The notes under the pieces were generated by a model. The model was not told the DNA's origin. It did no database searches and worked only from the letters and a program-made list of their open reading frames with translations. This document shows, one piece after another, positions 9,248 to 16,189 of a stretch of 64,000 nucleotides of DNA; position 1 is the first letter of the stretch; each line of letters opens with the position of its first letter. A program made the translations under genes and the position numbers. Source of the stretch: an uncultured Bacteroidota bacterium (lineage in GTDB: Bacteria; Bacteroidota; Bacteroidia; Flavobacteriales; Flavobacteriaceae); the NCBI GenBank assembly GCA_913047695.1, contig CAJWUI010000005.1, positions 124,001 through 188,000 on the forward strand, written 5' to 3'.

Positions 9248-9443
9248 AGCTTTTTAAAAGACTTCAAATTTACAAAATGAAAGAAATTTAAATATAATAG
9301 TTAAAATAAAAACTTTGATAACAAAGTTTTACTGGTTGAAGGAAATTATTTTTTTGAATAGCCTTTTTTTATTATTATTATCGGTTAAAGTTGTAAAATT
9401 TAAAATTAATTGTTTCGGATTAAATTTTAAAATTCAATAATAT

Positions 9444-9451
9444 TAAATTTG
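9444..9451 (+). promoter_or_regulatory. Candidate -7 box upstream of the kinase-like gene
   Basis: TAAATTTG lies 14 bases before the ATG at 9466 and matches the Bacteroidota -7 element. No TTG occurs 17-23 bases upstream, so this is a half-match. The rest of the 218-base gap from 9248 holds only AT-rich sequence in which I see no gene or stable hairpin. Confidence 0.35.
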
Positions 9452-9465
9452 ATGGAAATGCGATT

Positions 9466-10527
9466 ATGGAAGATAAATTAATTTCACAAAAAAAACCATT
9501 TTATCCTATATGCTTAGATCTTGAGAAATTTTTAAAGTCCTATGATCGTTGGATTGAAACTCCCGTTTGCTACAGCGATTTATTAAGATTTTCGGGTTCG
9601 ATTATTTTATATGATAAAAATGATAACGACACACTTTGGGTTAGTGTATTTTTTTCCGAAACTGAAAGGCGTGATATTGATTATAATTTAAAGAAAATTT
9701 ATACTCTACTTCATTCAGATGGAAATGAATCTGGTATTCAATATCTTAGTGTAGATTCAATTGACTATTGCACCTTTGGCAACTCAAAACCATTTAGAGT
9801 TAAAATTAGAAATATCCTAAATGACAACTTTACTTATTACTATATTAAAAAAACCGATGCTTCAAGAATTTATGGTTTAGAATATGAGCACATGCTTTCA
9901 CCATACAACCTAAATTTCTTAGTTAATGAAAATACGCTAGTTGAAGAACATATTGCGGGAATTCCAGGAGATACTTTTATAAGAGATTTTTTACCGAAAT
10001 GTAATGAATCAGAAAAATCACAAATTGCAAAAGAATATGTTAAGTTTAATGAACGAAGTATGATTCGCCTTTTAGGAGATATGAGAGCCTATAATTATGT
10101 TGTTGTGCCAACACACGATTTTGATCAAGTAGTTTACAAAATTCGTCCAATTGATTTTGACCAACAATCATTTGAAGGTAAATTTTCTGTTTATCGTCCT
10201 CAGTTTTTCAAAGAGAATTTCCCAATAATGGAATTAGTTCGCAGTAAACTCAATAGAGATTCAATTAATCAGTACAAAATTGAAGAGCGATCCATTGTTG
10301 CAAGAAGAATAATAAGTTCTGGGAATCGTTTAAAAAAACTCTTAAAAATAATGCAAAGTGACGAGACAACTTTAAAATCTAATCTTAGAAGACTTAAAAA
10401 AGAAATTTACAATTTTACCAAAGATCAGGATTTTCTGAAGAGCAAATCTATGGGAGATGTTATGAGCGCAGCATTAAATTTTGTAAGATTAAATTATGAA
10501 AAAGTAAACATGCAAGATTTTTTTTAA
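9466..10527 (+). CDS. Unrecognised cytoplasmic protein with kinase-like (APH/choline-kinase-like) motifs
   Basis: A 353-aa protein without signal peptide or membrane segments; I do not recognise a named family. Its middle reads like a protein-kinase-like fold. A basic beta strand YYYIKK (about 124-129) could hold the ATP-binding lysine. A following helix GLEYEH (about 137-142) could hold the paired glutamate. A hinge-like VEEHIAGIPGDTFI sits at about 159-172. A catalytic-loop-like GDMRAYNYVVV has D205 and N210, spaced as in the APH-type HGDxxxxN loop. IRPIDFDQQSF (D230) resembles the DFG/IDFD metal-binding motif. The last 100 residues are helical and basic. It is transcribed alone, divergent from uvrB, and overlaps the convergent gene at 10524 by 4 bases. 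Substrate unknown; the kinase idea is inference from motif order. Confidence 0.6.
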   Translation: MEDKLISQKKPFYPICLDLEKFLKSYDRWIETPVCYSDLLRFSGSIILYDKNDNDTLWVSVFFSETERRDIDYNLKKIYTLLHSDGNESGIQYLSVDSIDYCTFGNSKPFRVKIRNILNDNFTYYYIKKTDASRIYGLEYEHMLSPYNLNFLVNENTLVEEHIAGIPGDTFIRDFLPKCNESEKSQIAKEYVKFNERSMIRLLGDMRAYNYVVVPTHDFDQVVYKIRPIDFDQQSFEGKFSVYRPQFFKENFPIMELVRSKLNRDSINQYKIEERSIVARRIISSGNRLKKLLKIMQSDETTLKSNLRRLKKEIYNFTKDQDFLKSKSMGDVMSAALNFVRLNYEKVNMQDFF

Positions 10528-11015
10528 TAAAAGGAATCTTCGTTGTAATCTAAATTCAGGTCCTCTTCATTATCTTGACTTTGGTCAGACATGAGATCTC
10601 CGTCTGTTTGAAATTTTTTTTCAGGAGGATCTTCAGGTACATCACCTTGACTGTTAATTAGATTGGGGTAATCTATTCCAGAAATAGTTTTACCTGATTC
10701 TTTTAGCTCAATATAAAAAGTCCACATTTTTAAAAAGTCGTAAACATATATAAGTCTCTTCTGAGAATCTTTGAAAATTTGATCTAGTTTCTCATTCTCC
10801 ATTGAAGCATTATCATCGATTGAGAATATGGGAAGCTCTTTTACTTGCCCCCAGTCTTTATCTGATTCATAAAATGAAGCTAATTCGTTTCCGAGAAAAC
10901 CAAACGATTTTGAAATTGCTTCATGTAAATTTTTAAGTGTGCTGTTAGCTTCAATTTCAATGTCTCTTAGCACATCTTCTTCAACATCTAATATTACTCT
11001 AATTCTGAAAATCAT
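10524..11015 (-). CDS. Plasmid pRiA4b ORF-3-like family protein
   Basis: A 163-aa acidic protein resembling the pRiA4b ORF-3 / IS1096 passenger TnpR-like family, which is chromosomal in many Bacteroidota. The N-terminal half has the family layout: FRIRVILDVEEDVLRDIEIE, NSTLKNLHEAISKSFGF, then a hydrophobic-aromatic block LIYVYDFLKMWTFYIEL corresponding to the family's 'YxYDFGDxWxhxI'. The C-terminal 45 residues are acidic and low-complexity (DQSQDNEEDLNLDYNEDSFY). Its start overlaps the 3' end of ctaA by 17 bases, so it is probably co-transcribed with it. There are no transposon ends or transposase nearby, so the family name does not imply mobility here. Function unknown. Confidence 0.7.
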   Translation of the reverse strand: MIFRIRVILDVEEDVLRDIEIEANSTLKNLHEAISKSFGFLGNELASFYESDKDWGQVKELPIFSIDDNASMENEKLDQIFKDSQKRLIYVYDFLKMWTFYIELKESGKTISGIDYPNLINSQGDVPEDPPEKKFQTDGDLMSDQSQDNEEDLNLDYNEDSFY

Positions 11016-12027
11016 ATTTTTTAAAGATACGAATCATAAAAAAACTTTGAGCTCCAAATAATAATGAAGCCAAGAACAAATGAATGGGTTGAGTAGAAAA
11101 TGGAAATTTAAAATAGTACATCATAATTCCTGTGAGAATTTCTAATCCTATAAAAAGTATAATGCATTTAAATAAAAGAGGAATCTGTCCATTTTTTAAT
11201 AATTTAAATCCAATAAAAACGTTAACCGCAAGGACAATGAGAGAAAAACTTCTATGAATATAAAAAAGGATAGGTGCTTTTGCTAACCAATTTGATTTTT
11301 TTTGCAAGCCCCAATAATTTATTTGAATATCAACAAACTCTCTTACTTGTACTCCAAATCCAATCTGGAGAACTGTCATTATTAAACTAATTAATATTAA
11401 AATTTTAAATGATTTTTCTCTTGGGAAATTTATATTGGACTGATTTTTTCTCTCTAAAAGAAAAACTAACAACAAGATAATTATCAAAGCCATAGCCATA
11501 TGGGATGAAATTTTATATGACATTAAGTTCGAATCAACAACCAATTTTCCCAACCATGCTTGGAAGCCCATTCCAAGGATTAAAAAAAATGAAAATAAAA
11601 TTTTAAAATAATCTTTTTTAAAACTAAAAATTGCCGTAATAAAAAGTAAAAGTGTAACAAGACCAGCAACCGCACCAAGGAGACGATTTAAAAATTCAAC
11701 CCAAGTATGTGTAGAATTAAAAATTGAGTATTCATGTTTAGTATATGCCACCCAATTTTGTGAATTGTATATTTTGGTTGTTGTAAAATCATTTACAGCA
11801 ACATAAAGGGATTCATCGACAATAATAATTTGTCCTTTCTTGTAATTATGATTTTTTTTCCAGTCTAGTTGCGACCGATCGGTTGGAGGGATAATGTAAC
11901 CGAAACATTTGGGCCAGTCAGGACATCCCATACCACTTCCTGTCATTCTTACTGTAGCTCCAGCAGCTATAACTAAATAAACAAGTATTACACTTAAAAT
12001 CAAAAGAAAATTATATGCTTTATTCAT
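10999..12027 (-). CDS. ctaA: Heme A synthase, COX15/CtaA family
   Basis: A 342-aa inner-membrane protein with about eight transmembrane helices that oxidises the heme O methyl group to make heme A for aa3-type cytochrome oxidases. Visible features: helix 1 followed by ATVRMTGSGMGCPDWPKCFG, the conserved loop with a Cys pair, then heme-ligand histidines in FNSTHTWVEFLNRLLGA, KISSHMAMAL, FYIHRSFSLIV and QPIHLFLASLLFG. The loop of about 60 residues after helix 1 is periplasmic and slightly enlarged, as in Bacteroidota members. It overlaps cca by 8 bases and the pRiA4b-like gene by 17 bases. No cyoE/ctaB or oxidase genes are adjacent. Confidence 0.93.
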   Translation of the reverse strand: MNKAYNFLLILSVILVYLVIAAGATVRMTGSGMGCPDWPKCFGYIIPPTDRSQLDWKKNHNYKKGQIIIVDESLYVAVNDFTTTKIYNSQNWVAYTKHEYSIFNSTHTWVEFLNRLLGAVAGLVTLLLFITAIFSFKKDYFKILFSFFLILGMGFQAWLGKLVVDSNLMSYKISSHMAMALIIILLLVFLLERKNQSNINFPREKSFKILILISLIMTVLQIGFGVQVREFVDIQINYWGLQKKSNWLAKAPILFYIHRSFSLIVLAVNVFIGFKLLKNGQIPLLFKCIILFIGLEILTGIMMYYFKFPFSTQPIHLFLASLLFGAQSFFMIRIFKKYDFQN

Positions 12028-13450
12028 CTGGTTTTAATCCTAATCTTTCCCCCTCATTTTTCATTTTTTCAAAAGCTGATTCAAATTCGTTTGAAATTTC
12101 TCCATCTAATATTGCTTCTTTAATGGCATCTTTTATCAGTCCAATTTTTTTTGATGGCCCTAAACCAAAGTAACTCATTATTTCTTTTCCGCTAATAGGT
12201 GGCTTGAAATTTCTGAGTTGATCTTTTTCTTCAACTAAAGCGATCTTTTCTCTAACAATTTTGAAATTATTAAGGTATTTTTTTAAACGTATTTGATTTT
12301 TAGTTGTAATATCTGCTTCACATAAGGTAATTAAGTCATCAATGTCGGCTCCTGCATCAAAAATTAATCTTCTTACTGCAGAATCAGTAATATAATCTTC
12401 CGATATTATTATTGGTCTTGAGCTCATAAGTATTATTTTTTGGATATATTTTATCTTTTCATTTAAGGGCATTTTTAACCGCTTAAAAATCTTATAAACC
12501 ATCTTAGAACCAACATACTCATGATTATGAAATGTCCAACCTGTTTTTGAATCAAATTTTCTAGTAGAAGCTTTCCCAATATCATGAAATAGGGCTGCCC
12601 AACGCAACCAAATATTTTTACTTTTTAAACATAAATTATCAACTACTTCTAATGTATGATAAAAATTGTCCTTATGTCTTTTTCCATCAATTTCTTCAAT
12701 TCCTTTTAGTGAAACTAATTCTGGTAGTATGTGATCTAAAAGTTTCGTTTTTTCTAAAAGATAAAATCCCTTTGAGGGCCTTTCACAACACAAGATTTTA
12801 GTTAATTCTCCGACTATTCTTTCTTTTGAGATAATATCTATTCTTTCAGAATTACGAGTTATTGCGTCTAATGATCCTTTTTCGATTTGGAAACCAAGTT
12901 CAGTAGCAAATCGAATTGCTCTTAGCATTCTAAGTGGATCATCTGAATATGTAGTATTTGGATTTAATGGTGTACGTATAATCCCCTTTTTCAAATCATT
13001 TAAACCATTAAAAGGGTCAATTAGATTTCCATAATCTATTTTATTTAGACTAATGGCAATAGCATTAATTGTAAAGTCTCTTCTATTTTGATCATCTTCA
13101 AGTGTACCTGAAAACACTTTTGGGTTTCTACTTTGAAATGAATAAGATTCTTTTCTAGCACCAACAAATTCAATTTCTATACCTTTCCACTGGATCATCG
13201 CAGTTCCATAAGTTTTGAATGTTTTAACAGGTTTTGAACCCTTTAATTTCTTTTGAACTTCTGAAGCTAATTCAATTCCTGAACCTACAGCTACTATGTC
13301 AATATCTTTTTTAGGTTTTAATTTAATTAGATTATCTCTAACAAAACCACCAACGATATAAGATTCTATTTTTAATAGAGCAGAGGTAGTACTAATAATC
13401 TTAAATAGTTGTTCGTGTTTAGATCCAAATGAGAGATTTACAAATTCCAA
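12020..13450 (-). CDS. cca: CCA-adding tRNA nucleotidyltransferase with HD domain
   Basis: A 476-aa class II polymerase-beta-like nucleotidyltransferase that builds or repairs the 3' CCA of tRNAs. Motifs: YIVGGFVRDNLI (about 31-42), DIDIVAVGSG with the two metal-binding aspartates, RRDFTINAIAI, DPLRMLRAIRFATELGF, and a C-terminal HD phosphohydrolase-like domain (LRWAALFHDIGKASTRK, then H and D in FHNHEYVGSKM). The start codon must be TTG at 13450: a stop codon lies two codons upstream and the first internal Met is well inside the catalytic domain. The two tRNA-Pro genes in this window lack an encoded CCA and so depend on this enzyme. It lies between dapD and ctaA in a minus-strand run. Confidence 0.95.
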   Translation of the reverse strand: MEFVNLSFGSKHEQLFKIISTTSALLKIESYIVGGFVRDNLIKLKPKKDIDIVAVGSGIELASEVQKKLKGSKPVKTFKTYGTAMIQWKGIEIEFVGARKESYSFQSRNPKVFSGTLEDDQNRRDFTINAIAISLNKIDYGNLIDPFNGLNDLKKGIIRTPLNPNTTYSDDPLRMLRAIRFATELGFQIEKGSLDAITRNSERIDIISKERIVGELTKILCCERPSKGFYLLEKTKLLDHILPELVSLKGIEEIDGKRHKDNFYHTLEVVDNLCLKSKNIWLRWAALFHDIGKASTRKFDSKTGWTFHNHEYVGSKMVYKIFKRLKMPLNEKIKYIQKIILMSSRPIIISEDYITDSAVRRLIFDAGADIDDLITLCEADITTKNQIRLKKYLNNFKIVREKIALVEEKDQLRNFKPPISGKEIMSYFGLGPSKKIGLIKDAIKEAILDGEISNEFESAFEKMKNEGERLGLKPDE

Positions 13451-13486
13451 AATTTAGTATGATTATTAAATTAGCTAGAACTTATT

Positions 13487-14293
13487 TTAAGCAGAAACAT
13501 TGTGCTCTCTAAGTGCTTCATTCAGTGATGTTTTTTTATCGGTACTTTCTTTTCTTTTGCCAATTATTAATGCACATGGTACTTGATAGGAACCAGATTT
13601 AAAATTTTTGTTATAACTTCCTGGTATAACAACTGATCTTACTGGAATATTCCCTTTGGATTCAACTGGACTCTCACCAGTTACATCAATAATTTTTGTT
13701 GAGGCTGTTAAAACAACGTTAGCTCCTAAAACAGCTTCCTTTTGCACACGTACGCCTTCTACAACAATGCAACGAGAGCCAATAAACACATCATCTTCTA
13801 TTATGACCGGTGCTGCTTGAATTGGTTCTAAAACACCACCAATTCCCACACCACCACTTAAATGAACATTCTTTCCAATCTGTGCACAGCTACCTACTGT
13901 AGCCCATGTATCAACCATTGATCCCTTGTCAACATATGCCCCAATGTTTACATAACTAGGCATAAGAATTACACCTGACGAGATGTAGGCTCCTTTTCTA
14001 GCTATAGCGTGAGGTACAACTCGAATTTGTTTGGATGCAAAGTTCTTTTTCAAAGGTATTTTGTCATGAAACTCAAGTGCCCCCATTTCTATAGTTTTCA
14101 TTTTTTGAATTGGAAAATATAGAATAACAGCCTTTTTAATCCATTCGTTTACTTTCCAGTCCCGTTTTAAAGGTTCAGCTACCCTTAATATACCTTTGTC
14201 TAGCAGATCGATAACTTCTCTGATAGTTTCCTGAGTTTTCGATTCCATCAACAGGGATCTGTTTTCCCATGCAGCTTCAATAATTTCTTGCAT
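13487..14293 (-). CDS. dapD: 2,3,4,5-tetrahydropyridine-2,6-dicarboxylate N-succinyltransferase
   Basis: This enzyme succinylates tetrahydrodipicolinate in the succinylase branch of lysine/diaminopimelate synthesis. I set the start at the ATG at 14293 (MQEIIEAAWENRSLL), giving 268 aa, the usual DapD length. A longer open frame up to 14440 would add a spurious hydrophobic stretch overlapping ruvX. The protein is a left-handed beta-helix of hexapeptide repeats: RKGAYISSGVILMPSYVNIG, DKGSMVDTWATVGSCAQIG, HLSGGVGIGGVL and EDDVFIGSRCIVVEGVRV. A TTG-N22-TAAATTTG promoter sits 12 bases before the start. dapB and lysA of the same pathway are elsewhere in the window. Confidence 0.96.
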   Translation of the reverse strand: MQEIIEAAWENRSLLMESKTQETIREVIDLLDKGILRVAEPLKRDWKVNEWIKKAVILYFPIQKMKTIEMGALEFHDKIPLKKNFASKQIRVVPHAIARKGAYISSGVILMPSYVNIGAYVDKGSMVDTWATVGSCAQIGKNVHLSGGVGIGGVLEPIQAAPVIIEDDVFIGSRCIVVEGVRVQKEAVLGANVVLTASTKIIDVTGESPVESKGNIPVRSVVIPGSYNKNFKSGSYQVPCALIIGKRKESTDKKTSLNEALREHNVSA

Positions 14294-14305
14294 ATAATTT
14301 TTTTC

Positions 14306-14338
14306 CAAATTTAAAGAATTAGAAAATATTATAATCAA
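14306..14338 (-). promoter_or_regulatory. Bacteroidota-type promoter for dapD
   Basis: Read on the minus strand, TTG (14338-14336), 22 bases, then TAAATTTG (14313-14306). Only 12 bases separate the box from the dapD ATG at 14293, so the leader would be under 10 bases. It lies in the 83-base divergent gap shared with ruvX. Confidence 0.6.
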
Positions 14339-14358
14339 TATGATCAATATGAATAAAG

Positions 14359-14366
14359 TATATTTG
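14359..14366 (+). promoter_or_regulatory. Candidate -7 box for ruvX
   Basis: TATATTTG matches TAnnTTTG and ends 10 bases before the ruvX ATG at 14377, implying a very short leader. No TTG lies 17-23 bases upstream, so the -33 element is missing or diverged. Confidence 0.4.
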
Positions 14367-14376
14367 CTAAAAAAAT

Positions 14377-14799
14377 ATGGGCTGTTTAATAGGTATTGAT
14401 TATGGAGAGAAAAGAACTGGTCTAGCATATACTGATCCAAATAAAATTATAGCTACTGGTCTGAAAAGCATCTTAACAAAAGACGTGATTAAATTTCTTA
14501 CAGCCTATTTCGAAAAAGTTGAAGTTGAAATGCTAATTATTGGAAAACCAATTCAAAAGAACGGAAAACCTTCAGATGTCGAGGAAAAAATCAAGAAATT
14601 TATTAAGAATATAAAAACTAATTTCCCAGAAATAAAAATTGATCGTTATGATGAAAGATATACCTCAAAAATTGCAAGGAATTTTATTAATGGATCTGGA
14701 ATGAAAAAAAAGATTAGACATGATAAGGGAATTATTGATAAAATTAGTGCCACTTTGATATTGCAATCTTACATTGAGTTTAAAAAAAATAAATTATGA
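14377..14799 (+). CDS. ruvX: RuvX/YqgF-family RNase H-fold nuclease
   Basis: A 140-aa RNase H-fold nuclease, annotated as a putative Holliday junction resolvase and also implicated in 16S rRNA 5' processing. It begins CLIGIDYGEKRTGLAYTD with the first catalytic Asp, has LIIGKPIQKNGKPSDVEEK and the RYDERYTSKIA segment with the acidic residues, and ends with KGIIDKISATLILQSYI carrying the last active-site Asp. Length is normal. Its stop overlaps the next ATG (ATGA), so it is translationally coupled to def. Confidence 0.95.
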   Translation: MGCLIGIDYGEKRTGLAYTDPNKIIATGLKSILTKDVIKFLTAYFEKVEVEMLIIGKPIQKNGKPSDVEEKIKKFIKNIKTNFPEIKIDRYDERYTSKIARNFINGSGMKKKIRHDKGIIDKISATLILQSYIEFKKNKL

Positions 14800-15383
14800 T
14801 TTTACCAATACTAGGCTATGGCTCACCTGTTTTAAAAAAAGCAGCAATTGATATTTCGCCTGAGTACCCAAACTTAAATGAACTAATTAGTAATATGTGG
14901 GATACTATGTATGCTGCAAAGGGTGTTGGTTTAGCCGCACCTCAAATAGGTTTGTCAATACGTCTTTTTGTAATCGACGCAACTCCATTTTTAGATGACG
15001 AAAATATGAATGACTTTGAATTAAATTCTATAAAGAACTTTAAAAAAGTCTTTATTAATCCAAAAATTATTGAGGAGAATGGAAATCATTGGGATTTTAA
15101 TGAGGGCTGCTTAAGTATACCTGAAATAAGAGAAGATGTATCAAGAAGAAGTAAACTAATAATTGAATATTTTGATGAAAATTTTCAATCTAACAAATTA
15201 AAACTTAGTGGACTCGCTGCACGGGTTGTTCAACATGAGTATGATCATATAGAAGGAATTTTATTCATCGATCACATATCATCATTAAAAAAAAGACTTA
15301 TCAAAGGTAAACTAAATAATATTTCCTCGGGATCAATTAAAGTTGACTACGAGATGAAGTTTATGAATAGAAAACTAAAATAA
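14796..15383 (+). CDS. def: Peptide deformylase
   Basis: A 195-aa metal enzyme that removes the N-formyl group from nascent proteins at the ribosome. All three signature motifs are intact: GVGLAAPQIG (residues 43-52), EGCLSIP (103-109, metal ligand C105) and QHEYDHIEG (146-154, two His ligands and the catalytic Glu-containing HExxH-like motif, here HEYDH). The ATG overlaps the ruvX stop by four bases. A 29-base gap precedes mazG. Confidence 0.98.
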   Translation: MILPILGYGSPVLKKAAIDISPEYPNLNELISNMWDTMYAAKGVGLAAPQIGLSIRLFVIDATPFLDDENMNDFELNSIKNFKKVFINPKIIEENGNHWDFNEGCLSIPEIREDVSRRSKLIIEYFDENFQSNKLKLSGLAARVVQHEYDHIEGILFIDHISSLKKRLIKGKLNNISSGSIKVDYEMKFMNRKLK

Positions 15384-15412
15384 TTTTTAGCTATTATAAT
15401 TATATTTCAATA

Positions 15413-16189
15413 ATGAATTCGAAATCAAAAAAATTAGATGCTTTTGCTAGGCTACTTGATATAATGGATTTGCTTAGAAATGATTGTCCGTGGGATAAAA
15501 AACAAACGATCGAAAGTTTGAGGCATCTGACAATTGAGGAAACATACGAATTGTCAGAATCAATTTTAAAAGGAGACAGGAATGGTATTAAAGAAGAACT
15601 TGGTGACGTATTATTACATGTAGTTTTCTATTCTAAAATTGCCAGTGAAGAAAATGCATTTGATATTAAAGATGTAATTGAGAAAATTTGTGAGAAATTA
15701 ATTTATCGTCATCCACACATATTTGGTAAGATTAAAGTAAGGGACGAATATGAGGTAAAAAAAAACTGGGAAGCGCTAAAACTTAAAAAGGGTAAAAATA
15801 ATTTATTAAGTGGAGTTCCACATTCACTTCCTTCTTTAATTAAAGCCCAACGAATTCAAGAAAAAGCTGCAGGTGTCGGTTTTGATTGGAGTACTGCAGA
15901 GGAAGTTTGGTCAAAAGTCGAAGAAGAATTGGCTGAGCTTAGAATTGAAATAAAGAAAGGAAATAAAAATAAAATTCAAGAAGAATTTGGAGATCTTTTT
16001 TTCTCTATAATTAATTATGCTCGTTTTTTGAATATTGATTCTGATAGTGCTCTGGAGAGAACAAATCAAAAGTTTACAAAACGTTTGTCTTTTATTGAAA
16101 ATATTGCCAAAAAAAACGGAAAATCAATTAATGAGTTAACTATCAAACAGTTAAATAATTTATGGTCAGAAGCAAAAAATCACGACTGA
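15413..16189 (+). CDS. mazG: Nucleoside triphosphate pyrophosphohydrolase MazG
   Basis: A 258-aa house-cleaning enzyme that hydrolyses NTPs to NMP and pyrophosphate. It has the two tandem MazG domains of the long form. The first (about 8-110) has LLRNDCPWDKKQTIESLRHL, TIEETYELSESI and EELGDVLLHVVFYSKIA with the E-x-x-E/E-x-x-D metal-binding set. The second (about 140-255) has AEEVWSKVEEELAELRIEI and EEFGDLFFSIINYARF. It is the last gene of the ruvX-def-mazG run and overlaps the convergent DUF349 gene by 10 bases. It is the housekeeping MazG, not the short phage form. Confidence 0.96.
   Translation: MNSKSKKLDAFARLLDIMDLLRNDCPWDKKQTIESLRHLTIEETYELSESILKGDRNGIKEELGDVLLHVVFYSKIASEENAFDIKDVIEKICEKLIYRHPHIFGKIKVRDEYEVKKNWEALKLKKGKNNLLSGVPHSLPSLIKAQRIQEKAAGVGFDWSTAEEVWSKVEEELAELRIEIKKGNKNKIQEEFGDLFFSIINYARFLNIDSDSALERTNQKFTKRLSFIENIAKKNGKSINELTIKQLNNLWSEAKNHD

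Noticed and set aside
9265-9272. TAAATTTG upstream of uvrB as a full promoter
   Set aside because: The -7 octamer fits, but no TTG lies within 17-23 bases, so I did not list it as a feature.
10524-11015. pRiA4b ORF-3/IS1096 passenger-like gene as a mobile element
   Set aside because: There is no transposase, inverted repeat or target duplication around it; the family is common on Bacteroidota chromosomes.
14294-14440. N-terminal extension of DapD by 49 residues
   Set aside because: The extension is a hydrophobic run overlapping the divergent ruvX start and not part of the family; the ATG at 14293 gives the normal N-terminus and the promoter fits it.
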